Shown here: piece by piece, positions 20,641 to 31,655 of the stretch
How the letters are laid out: each line of letters starts with the position of its first letter
Position numbering within the stretch: position 1 is the stretch's first letter
Origin: Spirometra erinaceieuropaei
Taxonomy: Eukaryota; Platyhelminthes; Cestoda; Diphyllobothriidea; Diphyllobothriidae
Direction of reading: 5' to 3'
Assembly (NCBI GenBank): GCA_902702965.1
Contig: CACRXP010000002.1
Span: 3,024,506-3,088,505 of the forward strand
Length of the DNA: 64,000 bases
The notes under the pieces: model-generated
The model's input: the letters and a program-made list of their open reading frames with translations, nothing else
Told to the model about the DNA's origin: nothing
Databases searched by the model: none
Position numbers and translations under genes: made by a program

Positions 20641-21170
20641 ATACTACGAGAGCAAGATCGCCGTCACATCAGGGCAGGCCGACTCAGCATCGCAGCCTAA
20701 AATATCCAAATCTGACTGTGGGAGCAGCAGTGAATAAGAAAAGTAGAAAGTACCGACACACAGGAAATGGCAAGTAGGATAGTGAAGAGGGGGGGGGGGA
20801 GAGGGGCAGGTCAGACGAGATTGATTAAACGCACTTTTCCCAAGGAAATAACAGTGCATGCTATGCACGTCGAAATCCGGAGGCACGGTGTGTTGCGCCA
20901 CCATCAGGGCCTGGGCCATGAGTTCTCCACCGTAGATGGTACGCGGGTTGAGTACTGGACCACGCTTAGCCCTAAAAAGGTGGGGGACGTACAGCTAATG
21001 TAGGAAAGCCCACAGACGCAGAAAAGGATACCCTAATTTACTATTAAGTTGCTTTGCAGCGATAACTGCAGTTAATGGCAATCAGCAATTTCTTAGAGTC
21101 ACGTCTTTTTGATAGCCTTAAAAGCCTGTACTAAAAAAATCAAATCGTAGAACACTGAAAATGAAAAAAA
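20641..21170. other. Unassigned stretch
   Basis: It contains a G-run at about 20789-20799. Open frames on both strands lack motifs. Confidence 0.45.
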
Positions 21171-21171
21171 G

Positions 21172-21268
21172 TTGGTAACAATCGGGAGATGGCACTAAAA
21201 AAATCCGTTACCTAGAAATAATACCTTTAACAGTGGACTCAAACGCCTGCAGGCGATATCAGCGGTTG
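21172..21268. repeat. R6 repeat, copy 1
   Basis: A ~95-bp block starting GGTAACAATCGGGAGATGGC and including GTTACCTAGAAATAATACC and TTTAACAGTGGACTCAAACG. It is repeated at 27938-28036 with few differences. GGTAAC and GTTACC near the start are inverse of one another. It lies about 190 bp beyond the C-terminal end of the Merlin-like transposase and may be that element's end. Confidence 0.65.
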
Positions 21269-21455
21269 CAGGCCGACTTTCACGCACTACTTGGACTTTC
21301 CCCGACGGCCTAACATAGGCTGGCCGAACGACAATCGCAGGAGGCTACATGGACGATGGTCGCTGTTACCCAACCTTCCCCATCGTTACACACGTACACC
21401 TGAATATACGGCATACATTCGCATTATGGCAGTTTATTACAAAACAAAATCACCT

Positions 21456-21880
21456 TTAAATAGGATAAGTCTGCACAACATCGGACAGGAACATTTCCCA
21501 GGCATCCGTCAAAGACATGGCATTGAGGGCAAACCAAAGAAGATACTGTACTTCGTCTATGTGAGCCCACACAGCTCGACCACATACAGGGCCTCCCTCG
21601 TAGAGTTTCCTTTTCAGTCTACTCCAGTATGCCTCAATGGCATTGGTGTGGCTTCCGGTTGTAGGGTCCTTGAAGTTCTTTGAGTGGTTAGCAGAGAAAT
21701 GCAGATAACCTTCTGAGGGAAGACGATTATACGCCTTCCATTCGTCCGCTACCATTATACTGCATTTGGCGACCTATTTTGTAATAACGGAACGGAGAGC
21801 GGGCCAACATCGTTCACTCACCTGTTCAAATAAGGCTTTCCGTCGGCTAGTATCGTACATCCCGACCGGCCACCACCCAT
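21456..21880 (-). pseudogene. Merlin-type (ISXO2-like) DNA transposase remnant
   Basis: The minus-strand frame resembles the DDE domain of Merlin/IS1016-type transposases. Going 5' to 3': GWWPVGMYDTSRRKALFEQV (about 21818-21877), an in-frame TAG at about 21780-21785, then IMVADEWKAYNRL (about 21730-21765, the second catalytic Asp in ADEW), LHFSANHSKNFKDP, TTGSHTNAIEAYWSRLKR (about 21608-21665, catalytic Glu in NAIE) and a C-terminal tail to 21456. The residues expected for Asp and Glu catalysis are present; the N-terminal zinc-ribbon region and first catalytic Asp are not visible, so the copy is 5'-truncated. SINE copy 9 begins about 60 bp upstream. Merlin elements are known from flatworms. 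Confidence 0.75.
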
Positions 21881-21939
21881 AAAACCCCTATTACCACCTG
21901 TCCCGTAAGACAGGCTGCTTTGTTTAGGCGGATTTTTTG

Positions 21940-22099
21940 GGTGCCATCTCCCGATTGTTACCGCTGGACTTCTAAACCAACAGGTTGCGAGTTCAAGCCC
22001 CAGGTATTCCAAACTTCGGGATTGGGCATGACTGACCGAGGACGGCCAATAAGCCAGAAATGGCTATTCCAGTTTCCCTTGCCTTTGTTGGCAATACAA
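21940..22099 (+). mobile_element. SINE copy 9
   Basis: From GCTGGACTTCTAAACCAACA through B box GAGTTCAAGCCCC (about 21989-22001), GATTGGGCATGACTGACCGA and GGCCAATAAGCCAGAAATGG to CTTTGTTGGCAATAC. The A-box region is degraded. Confidence 0.7.
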
Positions 22100-22139
22100 T
22101 TCTGCCGATATCACGAGTGAAATAGTTTACAGTGATGAT

Positions 22140-22250
22140 AGACTGGCTCAGTATCTACTGCACCCTCTCCTCCTCCTCTCCCACCCACCTGAACCGCTGC
22201 AAAGACACAGTCACATAGACTGGAGGCAGGATCGGGCGCAGTGACTGACA
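22140..22250 (+). repeat. R2 repeat, fragment
   Basis: TATCTACTGCACCCTCTCC and CATAGACTGGAGGCAGGATC align in order with R2 copy 1 (19.4-19.5 kb). It follows directly after SINE copy 9. Confidence 0.45.
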
Positions 22251-23738
22251 GGGCCAAGCCAGCCTCCGACCACCCTACCTCGGTCTTGCACGCGTACCAA
22301 TGAGTCTGACGGGTTTGAAAGTATCTGCAGGCACCAAAAGCCGCGGTTTGGGAGGCAGTCAACAGACAAGGTCAGTACTGTGTAAATGGGGTAACTGGGA
22401 GTCAGGCAGCAATTACAATGACTGGAACACACGACAAAATGCAGGCATCGGGCGGTTATCCCGTTCGTAAATTCAAAAGCTGGCCTGTAACCTGAAAATC
22501 CATGTCCTACTAATTTGCTAATTTTTTCCGGTGATTTTCTAGTGTCGAGCCGTAGCTCCGAGCTGGGTAGAGAAAAAGAGTAAGATACTTCGATGATAAC
22601 AATTTCGCGTTTATTTAATCAGCAACATGCTCGACCAGTACTTGCCATCGCACACAGACAATGCACGTGGTCCAGAAATGAAGTCAACCCGATGAGTTAG
22701 CAGCCTAGCAAAACGGCGCTTCATGGCATCCTTGCCTCCTAAGAGTAGGTCGGTCGCTTATTCACACTAGACACGGCTCACACCGATTTTATTGGCGCTC
22801 CGAAGCGATCTTGCTACATTTGTTTGTTCGGTTTGTTCATTTGGTCAGTGGCTGGATGCTTGTCATTCGCACTATCCAGGGATTATAATCTGCCCTAATC
22901 TGCAACTAATTTTGCAGTAACGGGTTTAGCAGTGAGAAGAACAAAGCGAGGGAGTGCTGCCACATAACAACTAAGTTCAAGTGTAATCACAATCTAAAAT
23001 CAAGCGCGTGGCAATCACTTGGACTCAGAGAAGGGGGAACATACACAAACGTGTCGTCGGAGAGGGACGAGATATCGAGCGCACTAATGAAGGAATCACC
23101 TGTCGCCATTACTGTGAAGGGGAAAAAAGAAGCGGGCCAATTAGTCCATCTACAAAAAGGCCGTAATGAATAGGAGAGAGAGAGAAGGTGTATAGTTCAA
23201 ACAAAAATACATATATATTTTTCAGCGGCGGTGTACACGAGATCAGATTACAATGACTCGATAGTCGAGAGGAGAGAACGGCTCAGGAAGCTTTTGTGAG
23301 TTGAGGCTATTTCGCGCAACAGACCATGACACCCGCGAGGAATCTAGAAGAACACAGAGAGAAATGAGGCAGTTCACTTGGTTTTGCGTGCAAACCAGCC
23401 GCACCGGAAAAAGCAGAAAAGTGAGCCGACTCCCACCTCTGTACAGTTTGCCTTGAGAAAGGCCAACAGTAAGCTTGCAAACTGAGCAGACTTCTGTGCG
23501 GACTCCTCAGTGTGGTGTCGGTGAAAGGCCGCGACGGCTGCGGCGGGGAGAGCGTGGGCGGAGGATTCCAGCGAAGAGAGCTGAAAGCGAGGAAAAGGGT
23601 TCTTCCGTGAAGTCTTATTTGGGGAGGGGGGGGGTAGGCAGGTTCCTAAAAAGGAAACCCAAGACGGGCCACAGTAATCGGTTCTCAGATTTGCAGCAGT
23701 GTGAGTTGTAGATACAGCGAGCTCCGAGACAGAACAAG
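22251..23738. other. Unassigned stretch
   Basis: No gene supported. The minus-strand frame 23374-23745 (123 codons) is Ser/Pro/Ala-rich and runs into SINE copy 10; I see no domain. A short GA-repeat is near 23174-23186. Confidence 0.45.
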
Positions 23739-23740
23739 AC

Positions 23741-23903
23741 AACAAGCCCGTGGCTGAGTGGTTAGGGGTGTTGAACTTCTAACCAACATGTTGCAGGATC
23801 GAGCTGCAGGTGTTCTACACTTCGAGGTTGGGCACGACTGACTGACGACGGCTAACGATCCAGAAATGGCCATTCCTAGCTCCCCTGTCTTTGTCGGTAA
23901 TGT
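23741..23903 (+). mobile_element. SINE copy 10
   Basis: A-box region CGTGGCTGAGTGGTTAGGGG (23749-23768), weak B box GGATCGAGCTGCAGG, then tail GAGGTTGGGCACGACTGACT, GACGACGGCTAACGATCCAG, AAATGGCCATTCC and CTTTGTCGGTAATG. Confidence 0.75.
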
Positions 23904-24404
23904 TATTTTGGCGATTAAGCGACGCATTTGGTGTCTGGTAGCAGGTTGTGTAAACTCCAAATAAGGACTGGATGACATGTAGTGCGCTTGCAGCTGAACA
24001 GCATAACAACGTTTTGCGCCTGCCTAAAAGTCCAAAGGTTATAGTGAACTCAAACCATCCGATAGACGAGTGGGCTGCAGCCCTCACCTGTCCAAACAAT
24101 AACCCTAACAGGAGTCAATGCAGGTCGTAGTCCTCACAGGACTGGAAACGACTAAACAAAACAAACGATGCAACAACGCTGAATACAAACATTATTAAAA
24201 AGGTGTGACAAAGCCCCGGTAACACTGACTTGGATGTCAAACTGTGCTTTCAAACGGAAAGGGCAACTACGGTGGCGTTGCAGTACTGATAAGCCCAGAG
24301 GGCAGCAATCACTGTGCTCTTTGACGGTCCTCGTGGAAACTAAACAGCAGGAGATTTTTACGCGTGGTTACTTCTAGAGGTCGGGGCTGCTGAAGAGACC
24401 GCGC
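23904..24404. other. Unassigned stretch
   Basis: No recognisable gene or named repeat. Confidence 0.45.
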
Positions 24405-25090
24405 TGCTGCCAAGTTAAGTGCGTTCTCCGGATCCGGCTGGATGTGGTTTGGTAGCCCCACCTTAAGTAAACACCCGTCACCTCTAATACGGGACTGGTG
24501 GTAATAGGGCGACAAGGACAACTAGTTGTATGAAAAAGGAAAGCTATTGGGCATGCGCGGTTGTACTTCGAATGGATGAGAGATAGCTGCGATAAGCCCC
24601 AACCATAAACGCTAACCCTGACCTCCAAACCTGACCCTAACTACAGCCCCTAACCCAAACCCCAAAAGTAATGTGTCCAATCAGGAATGGGCACACACCG
24701 ATCAATTGGCTTCACGAAGCAAACATGCTCCGTATAGGTGGCATAGATCACGAACAGACAACCAATTATCAGGCCGAAGTCGGTCAAGTCAGCGACAGAG
24801 AATGACAGGTGGCGAGGCCCTGATGAACTTCGATTCGATGCAGTGCTTATGACCCATCTGGTAGGCCTCAGTGGTGGACCAACTGCGCCAGGTGCGTCTG
24901 TGCGCATGTTTGCGTCTCTGTTCCCAGCTGCTGGTCAGGGTTATGATTGGCTGAATGAAGGCAAAATAAGCCCGAAACAGTACTGTATCAATCTACCCGC
25001 ATTCTCTGTCGTCCCGCCTTGCTGGTAGTATTGTGTCCATCGGGTGGGCTGCCAAATCACATCTTACCCCGGATTCTAGACTAGTTCTCC
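24405..25090. repeat. R5 repeat, copy 2, split by an R3 insertion
   Basis: The left part 24405-24678 matches copy 1 (GGTAGCCCCACCTTAAGTAA, CACCTCTAATACGGGACTGG, then a degenerate CCCTAA-like array at 24596-24662). The right part resumes at about 25027 (AGTATTGTGTCCATCGGGTG). Copy 1 at 10.1 kb is uninterrupted at this place, which shows that the R3 sequence between them was inserted. Confidence 0.7.
24679..25026. mobile_element. R3 repeat, copy 3, inserted with a 12-bp target duplication and an inverted segment
   Basis: Flanked by AGTAATGTGTCC (24667-24678) and AGTATTGTGTCC (25027-25038), one mismatch. The first ~112 bp (24679-24790) is colinear with copy 1 at 774-886; the rest (24791-25026) is the reverse complement of copy 1 at about 888-1127. 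A target duplication plus an inverted distal segment is the product expected from twin-primed target-primed reverse transcription, so R3 is probably a non-LTR element or SINE whose 3' end is at 24679. Confidence 0.7.
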
Positions 25091-25566
25091 GGATGCCTAG
25101 ACAGCCAGTTGAAAAGGCTGTAGGCGAGTGTGCATTCTGACCCCGTTGCGTCCACTCAAAAAAACTGGGTCAGTATTCTGTCACCCGGCAGGTCTCCGGA
25201 TGAGGCCTAATGAGTGTTGGTTGGGAAGACCGGCTTTTATTTTGGTAAATGTAAGAGATGAAGGAGTCCACAGTCATCTTCAATCAATTGTGTATTTAGC
25301 ACTGCAAGGCAGACACGGTGGATGTTGGGAGACAGTGAGGTTGCTGTTAAGCAAGGCTACCCCGCTAAAATCCAAATCATGTGCCAGTCAAGACTTGCCC
25401 TTGTGGTGGCAGTCGTTGTAAAATAAGAACGAGAAACTGTTTGGTGTTACGACTTCTGCCGGTGAAAAAGTTAACATTACGCAATGCAGGGTAAGAAGGT
25501 CTACCTAGTGAATAAAAAGACGCACAACACGTATTGCTCGTTTATTTCCAAATTTGCCTGCGAACG
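25091..25566. other. Unassigned stretch
   Basis: The plus-strand frame 25128-25421 (97 codons) has no recognised motif. Confidence 0.4.
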
Positions 25567-26545
25567 TACGGCAGGTGAGCTAACTCATGAAATGTCAACC
25601 GAAATTCCGAAATGCGTTTTCCTTTCGAAAAGATTAATTAAGTAAGGTCGTGAAACTTTACAGCATAATTTTATACTATTTCAGTTACCTCAGGATGCCG
25701 GCTTTCGAATGAACTTCCTTCGCGCTGCATGCAAAAACTATACTCTGTAAAAACTGACTACTTAAGTAGCATGAATTTTTCTCATTGATTTTCGATGCCC
25801 CTAAAAGTCAAACTATATTCAATGGAAAACATGCATAAAAATATTCATTCCTTCGTTCATTCGGTAGAAAATTACGTCTTGTTTCAATCTCATACTCGAA
25901 GGAAGGGTGTAATTTGGTTTTCAAAAACTTTTCCGATTCCCAAATAATTTTGAAACCGTACTGCCGTTACAGGGTTTCCAAACTACAAGCCGTATATTTT
26001 CCGCGTACGGAAAACCATACATTTGTCTACGGTATTAAAGGAAGACCATACAGGGTTCATAAAAATTAACATTGGATTTGATCCATATTGTTAACTTTAC
26101 AAGCCACATTGGTAAATGCAGAGTCATGACTTTTTGTGAACGGCCATTTTACGGTTATAAAAAGTTTCACAAGTGGAAAAGTTTTTGAAACAGAATTATC
26201 TCCTTCCCTCGGGTATAAAATTGGAAGAAGACGTAATTATCTACCGAATGAGCAAAAGAATGAATATTTTTCTGCATGATTTCCATGAAATATAATTGAA
26301 TCTTTAGGGGCATCGAAAACCAATGAGAAAAATTAATGCTACTTAAGTAGTCATTTTTTAAAGTGCAGTTTTTGCATGCAGCCAGAAGGAAGTTCTTTAG
26401 AAAGCCGGCACCCTGCGGTAACTGAATTACTTTAAAATTATGCTGTAGGCTGATTAGTTTTACAAGCCCACTTAATTAATCTTTTCGAAACGAAAACGCA
26501 TTTCAGAATTTCGGTTGACATTTCATGTCATGCTATAAACAGTAG
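25567..26545. mobile_element. FB long inverted-repeat element, copy 4
   Basis: Left end TACGGCAGGTGAGCTAACTC; GACTACTTAAGTAGCATG at about 25766 and its inverse near 26336-26355. Outer arms ACCGAAATTCCGAAATGCG (25599 on) and CGCATTTCAGAATTTCGGT (about 26498 on) are inverse. The central ~250 bp also carries inverted GTACGGAAAACCAT-type blocks. No coding sequence. Confidence 0.75.
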
Positions 26546-27128
26546 CCAGACATTTGAACATGTACTAATAACTCTTCCTAAATCAGAAACGGATCTTAGA
26601 TTCGCGTGGAGGAAATGCTCCTAAGTTTGAAGCACTGCAAGAAATGTACTGCGCAAACGAGAAAAAGACTGCAGACACAGACAAACCCTGTTGGCTGGGC
26701 CGTACAGATTGCTCCAACGCAGCTGGCAAAGGGGGAGAGTGAGGAAAATGCGCAAGAAGGGTGGTTTTACGTTACAGGTTTTCATGATTGCCTTTGAGTC
26801 CAAGAGACATGAGAAAAGTCGACGTCTGAACGTGGAAACCGGCCAATCAGATCTGCCCGCCGGCTCGACAAATGACTGTGTCAACCTTGCTAACAGTCGC
26901 CAATCAAACGGCTAGCCTACGTCCTCCAGCATGGCTGCGTGGCCTGTTGTTTACCGAATGTACTCAACGAGTGCGAAAGTTCAAGGCAACAAGCTGCCCT
27001 CGCCCCCCCCCCTCCCAGCATTCTTCTCAACCTGTGTCAGAAGACAATCACAGCGGATGCGACAAATGCAGGAGAATGAACAGCCAACAAAAAGTATGAG
27101 CAAGATTCCTAAAATCAACGACAAATAC
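26546..27128. other. Unassigned stretch
   Basis: Short open frames on both strands lack motifs; a C-run is at about 27005-27012. Confidence 0.4.
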
Positions 27129-27525
27129 TGCAGTAGCTGGCCAATCTTATGAAATGTTAACCGAAGTTCTGAAATTTGTTCTCGATTAGAGGGAACTCCT
27201 TGCGTTGGGGCTGTAATATTAATTAGGGTGCAGTATAGTCAGAAGATATTTCAGTTGCGCCAGGCTGCCGGCTTTTGAAGGAGCTCTTCTTCCGACCGCC
27301 TGCAAAAAGCACGCACGGCAAAAATGGCTGTTTAAGAGGTAGGAATTTTTCCCATTTATTTTCGAGTTCTTATAAATCCAAATGTAATTCATAAAAACCG
27401 CGATTAAGGATAGACTTTCTTGTGCTCGCTTGATTGCAAGTTAAGTCTTCTTTAAAGTTTATTCTTGAGCGAAATATAACTTCTTGTTTTAAAAAATTGC
27501 AATTGTGAGACTTTGCAAAACCCTG
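27129..27525. mobile_element. FB element, copy 5 (left half only)
   Basis: Starts TGCAGTAGCTGGCCAATC, then ATGAAATGTTAACCGAAGTT, and runs inward to about 27525; the right arm is absent. Confidence 0.6.
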
Positions 27526-27937
27526 AGATTGTAGCGGGCAGCCGTCATGACCGGTCTGGAGTCATTATTCAAGACCTCGCCGCCTCACAGTAATTCGCCC
27601 TTTTGCAGTGAGCCGTTCCCGACGCGCTGACCTGAAGTCACACGACCGACAGCTCGGGCATACCTGCGTCCGCACAACCGCAGCTGCCCATGCAGCCACT
27701 TGAACGCACCTCCCCCCTGCAGCCACAGCCTAAGCCACTGGGACACCACCCTTCGGCAAATGCAGTACACACCGACTGGACACCACTTGAGCCTTGGCCC
27801 ACGAGCCTACAAAAGTGACTGCCACCACTGTCCCAGGGACTCTCAGGCCGGACTGGACGCAGTCAACACCAGCTCTGGCTTCGCCACTGACCACTGCCGC
27901 CTGAGAAGACAACTGCGGGTTCCGTATACATTAAACG
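27526..27937. other. Unassigned G+C-richer stretch
   Basis: It has open frames on both strands (27700-28065 plus, 27585-27770 and 27730-27912 minus), but no motif is recognised and the plus frame runs into R6 and FB sequence, so I do not call a gene. Confidence 0.4.
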
Positions 27938-28036
27938 GTAACAATCGGGAGATGGCACCCAACAAAATCTGTTACCTAGAAATAATACCTTTAACAGTGG
28001 ACTCAAACGCCTTCAGGCTATATCAGCGGTTGCACC
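27938..28036. repeat. R6 repeat, copy 2
   Basis: Matches 21172-21268 (GGTAACAATCGGGAGATGGC, TTTAACAGTGGACTCAAACG, TATCAGCGGTTGCA). It abuts FB copy 6 at about 28042. Confidence 0.65.
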
Positions 28037-28041
28037 ACACA

Positions 28042-28990
28042 CAGCATAGGCGGGTTAACTCATGAAATGTCAAACGAAATCGCAAAATGCCTTTTCGTTT
28101 CGAAAAGATACATTAAGTAAGGTTGTAACACTAAGGATAATGCAGCGTAATTCTATTATAATTCAGTTACCACAGGATGCCGGCTTTCGAAAAAACTTCT
28201 TTCTGGCTGCATGCGAAACCTATGCTATGTAAAAAAATGACTACTTACGTAGCAAGCATTTTTACATTGAATTTCGACGCCCTTAAATATTCAGATATAT
28301 TCAATGGAAAACATGCATAAAATACTCATCCTTTTGCTCATTCAGTAGAACCTGACGTCTCCTTCTAATTTTATACTCGAAGAAAGGGTAAAACTCGGTT
28401 TTAAAAAAGTCTCCAATTGTGAGATTTTTTAATACCATGAAATGTCTCTGCATTTACCAAAGCAATATGGCTGAAATTCACTGCTCAATTTTAAGAAACC
28501 CCATATTGTCCTTTATTAATACCCTAGAAAAGTGTATGGTTTTCCGTACGCAGAAAATATACGGCTTGTAGAATGGAAACCCTGAATACAAGTGTAACGG
28601 CAGGTCGAGGTTTAAAATTATTCGGGAATGGGAAAATCTTTTGAAAACCGAATTATACCCCTCCTTTGAGTATGAATTTGGAGGGGGATCTCAATTTTCT
28701 ACCGAATGGGCAAAAGAATGAATATTTTATGCATATTTTCCATGGAATTTTTAAAGGCATCGAAAATCAATAGGAAATATGCATGCTAATTAAGTAGTCA
28801 TTTTACAGAGTATGGGTTTTGTATGCAGCCGGAAAAAAGGTTCGTTCTGAAGCCGGCGTCCGGACGTAATTGATTATCGAATTATGTTGCAGGCTGACTA
28901 GTTTTACAACCCTACTTAATTAATCATTTCGAAACGAAAACGCATTTCGGAATTTCGATCGACATTTCACGAGTTAGCCCACGTACTGTA
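28042..28990. mobile_element. FB long inverted-repeat element, copy 6
   Basis: Complete: left GGGTTAACTCATGAAATGTC, right GACATTTCACGAGTTAGCCC then ACGTACTGTA. Inner ACTACTTACGTAGCA (left) and GCTAATTAAGTAGTCA (right) are the diverged palindrome-flanking motifs. No coding capacity. Confidence 0.75.
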
Positions 28991-29944
28991 TGCACCAGGC
29001 TATAAATAGAACGGCTCGTATCTCAGATGCGTGATTGCCATGAAGATCATATTAAGAGGCCACTGCAGCTTTACTTTCAGCCCTAAGACGGATCGAGTTC
29101 CCCAATCAACTGGTAGCCTTCCAAGTTCACAACTCTTAGCGCATCATGATAGATCCAAGTGCGCGGATATGGATCCACCAGTGGCGGTCTCATCCTTTCT
29201 CTTACCAGCACCAGTTGTCTGTCCGATGCTGATAACCAACTGAAGATCAGATTGGGTGCAGGGGGTTGACAGCTCGTATACGCGCGATACAAACGACCTA
29301 ATTTCCACTTTATGGATCCGGTTACACCGAAGGACATGTTCTCCACCTGGAAGAGACGCTCATGCTCCGGCGTGCGACGTTTCGTCCGCCATACAGGCGA
29401 TGGAAAATCAGTTCTCAAGTTTGCTGCCGGAGAGAAGCACGGAGAGCTAAGAGGAGGTGTCGTGTGGGTGCGTCTCGTGGAGTTGCTTTATACGCCGCCT
29501 ACTAGTCCGGTGATAAGTCACCTATGATATTAGTATACTCGAAAGAGTACTCTTCAAATTAACCAATGGGAGTGCATGTGGGACTAAATAAGATTTTCTT
29601 TCAGACAAAAGAGCAAATAAGTCAGTGCTACTAAATGTCAAACATACTTTCGTTGCGAAGAGGAAGGTGAGGACGCCGTAACTCTCGGGTCGCCAGGCGT
29701 CAGGCAAATGACAAACCTGCCTAAAATACACGAATAAGGGAGACTGAGAAGAGTTTGACACAAAGAAGCACTTGCCAATCAACACAGAACGCCATGATGG
29801 AACTACAAAGGGGGGGGGGGAATGAGCTCCAGTGCGAGGAACGTGAACCACACAGTGTAGACAACGAAAATGGATTTTAGCCAAAAACTGCACTGGGCGG
29901 ACAACTTCGAAAAGGACAAAACAGATATCCACAATAGACGCGTA
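28991..29944. other. Unassigned stretch
   Basis: Open frames at 29083-29418 (minus, 111 codons), 29312-29527 (plus) and 29522-29950 (minus, 142 codons) have no recognised domain. A G-run is at 29810-29820. Nothing else seen. Confidence 0.4.
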
Positions 29945-30193
29945 AATCAAGTAACATCAATCAAAATTCTGGGGAGTGATCTCGATTGACAAGGACTATT
30001 CAGATAGGCTTGTAACATTGGCTAACATGCAGCATAATCCAAGGTATTTCAGCTATACCAGGATGCCACCTTTTGAGTGCACGTCTTTCCGGCCGTCCGT
30101 AAAGATCAAACTCGCTACTACTTAAGAAGTATGCATTTCCGCATTGATTGTCAACAGTCTCATATATTTAAGCATATTTTATTGAAAGCATAT

Positions 30194-30810
30194 CATACTC
30201 CAAGAGTCTCAATCTCTCGGGGCACTGTGCCTTGATAGTCTCCAAAGCACGCAGAACGACCGGGTTTATCCTCCGAAACTTTAAAACTAGGGACATCAGA
30301 ATGCGCCTTTTCAACATGTACGTTAGACCTGGTCTGGAATACTGTTCGTTTTTATTTAGCCTCATGCGTGCTACTGAGCGGAAGAATATAGAATCCGTTC
30401 AACACTTTTTTACCAAGAGAATTTTAACCCCGGAAAACCGGCTTACGGGCCTTGATCCGTTATGGTTCCGTAGATTACAAAAGGGACTATTTTTGCTATT
30501 TAAACTCTTATATAATCACACATTTAACCCACTCACTTCTTTAAGACATCATATCCACCCACGACGTAACAGTCACCGTGAGGTCTTCTTATTTCTGCCT
30601 CTGGCACGTACTGTTAAATATCGTCGGTTCTATTCTGTAAATGCAATTGCTATTTGGAATAAACTACCAATGAGTGTGAAAACTCTGCAAAATTATCCTT
30701 TATTTAAGAGAACTATTACTCGATTTTTGCAATCAGAAAAGCTTCCTCAAATTTTGGGTTCTGAATCCACTGATCGGCTCTGCCGTAGCGATGGCGTTTG
30801 TGGTCTCTGA
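30194..30810 (+). pseudogene. Non-LTR retrotransposon reverse-transcriptase C-terminal part
   Basis: A 192-codon open frame (from 30232) plus some upstream codons (HCALIVSKARRTTGFILRNF from about 30218) gives the C-terminal part of a LINE protein. Recognisable segments: RLFNMYVRPGLEYCSFLFS (about 30307-30363), ERKNIESVQHFFTKRI (about 30379-30426), GLDPLWFRRLQKGLFLLFKL (about 30448-30507), AIAIWNKLPMSVKTL (about 30646-30690) and a final FKRTITRFL. This YVRPxLEYCS/xxVQxxFTKRI/WNxLP order is typical of CR1/Jockey-type elements. The polymerase palm and endonuclease are missing, so it is a 5'-truncated insertion; the frame itself is intact, suggesting a young copy. Confidence 0.8.
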
Positions 30811-31105
30811 ACACTATGGCCGGTCTCACCAGCTGTTCCTCAACGCCTCTACTTTGACCATCCCCAACTTCATGAAAGGAATTGACGTCCGATGATCTCC
30901 GATACCGTGCAACCCCCTCCCCCTCCCCCCTTCTTGACGGTCGAAAATCTACCGCCAGCAGTATTTTTTTCTCCTGAACCCTTCAAACCATAAAAACCAT
31001 CATCAACTATATTTTTATTCTTCAGGAGTTTTTTTTACTGCTGGTCGGATTTGTGTTTAATCGCTTCCCTTGACAATGCCTGTAAATTGGCATTTAACAA
31101 ATTAA
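30811..31105 (+). mobile_element. LINE 3' UTR following the 30.2-kb frame
   Basis: Contains GGCCGGTCTCACCAGCTG, CCCAACTTCATGAAAGGAAT, GTATTTTTTTCTCCTGAACC and an A-rich end TTAAATTAAA. The same order recurs at 63.8-64.0 kb, which identifies this as a family 3' UTR. Confidence 0.7.
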
Positions 31106-31655
31106 ATTAAAGCATGCACAAGAATATCTTTTTTGTGCTAATCTTGCAGTCACTTATGTATCCTTTAAATTTTATGCTCGGACAAACGGTAACTTTCAGT
31201 TTCCAACTTGCCAATCCTGAATTATTTTATATTTTGTCTGCCATTGCACTCGCGTTTAGGAATTACGAACTACAAGCTGCATACGTATCATTTAGTAAAA
31301 AATTATGCATTCCTCTATGCTATTAAAAACGTGCAATACGTACCTCATAAAATTATGTAATAAGTATCATGAGAAACATTAAGAAACGGACAGATATGCT
31401 TACAGTTGAAAATTTATCAGTTTTCAGAAGTTTCAAGGCTAAAAACTTTTTTAAATGAAGGACACCGGTTCCCCGAGAATAGGATTTGTGGTAGACGTTC
31501 TGAACTACAAAACGTGCGCAAGGGGATACCTGCGCAGGCTCTCCATGAAATATGCTTCGATTTATGAGGGTGTCAAAAAATGCTAAAAAATGCACGTGGC
31601 TGGAAAGACGTGCGTACAAAAAATAGGTATTCTGCTCCATGATATCCAAGCAAAG

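Larger units (their letters stand above)
29945..31655. mobile_element. FB element, copy 7, split by a LINE insertion
   Basis: The left arm (29945-30192) contains CAGGATGCCACCTTTTGAGT and CTACTACTTAAGAAGTATGC; the centre and right arm (about 31106-31655) contain GCATGCACAAGAATAT, CTACAAGCTGCATACG and GGCTGGAAAGACGTGCG, the inverse of GCACGTCTTTCCGGCC in the left arm. The interrupted sequence joins correctly if 30193-31105 is removed. AAAGCAT is present at both junctions. Confidence 0.65.
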
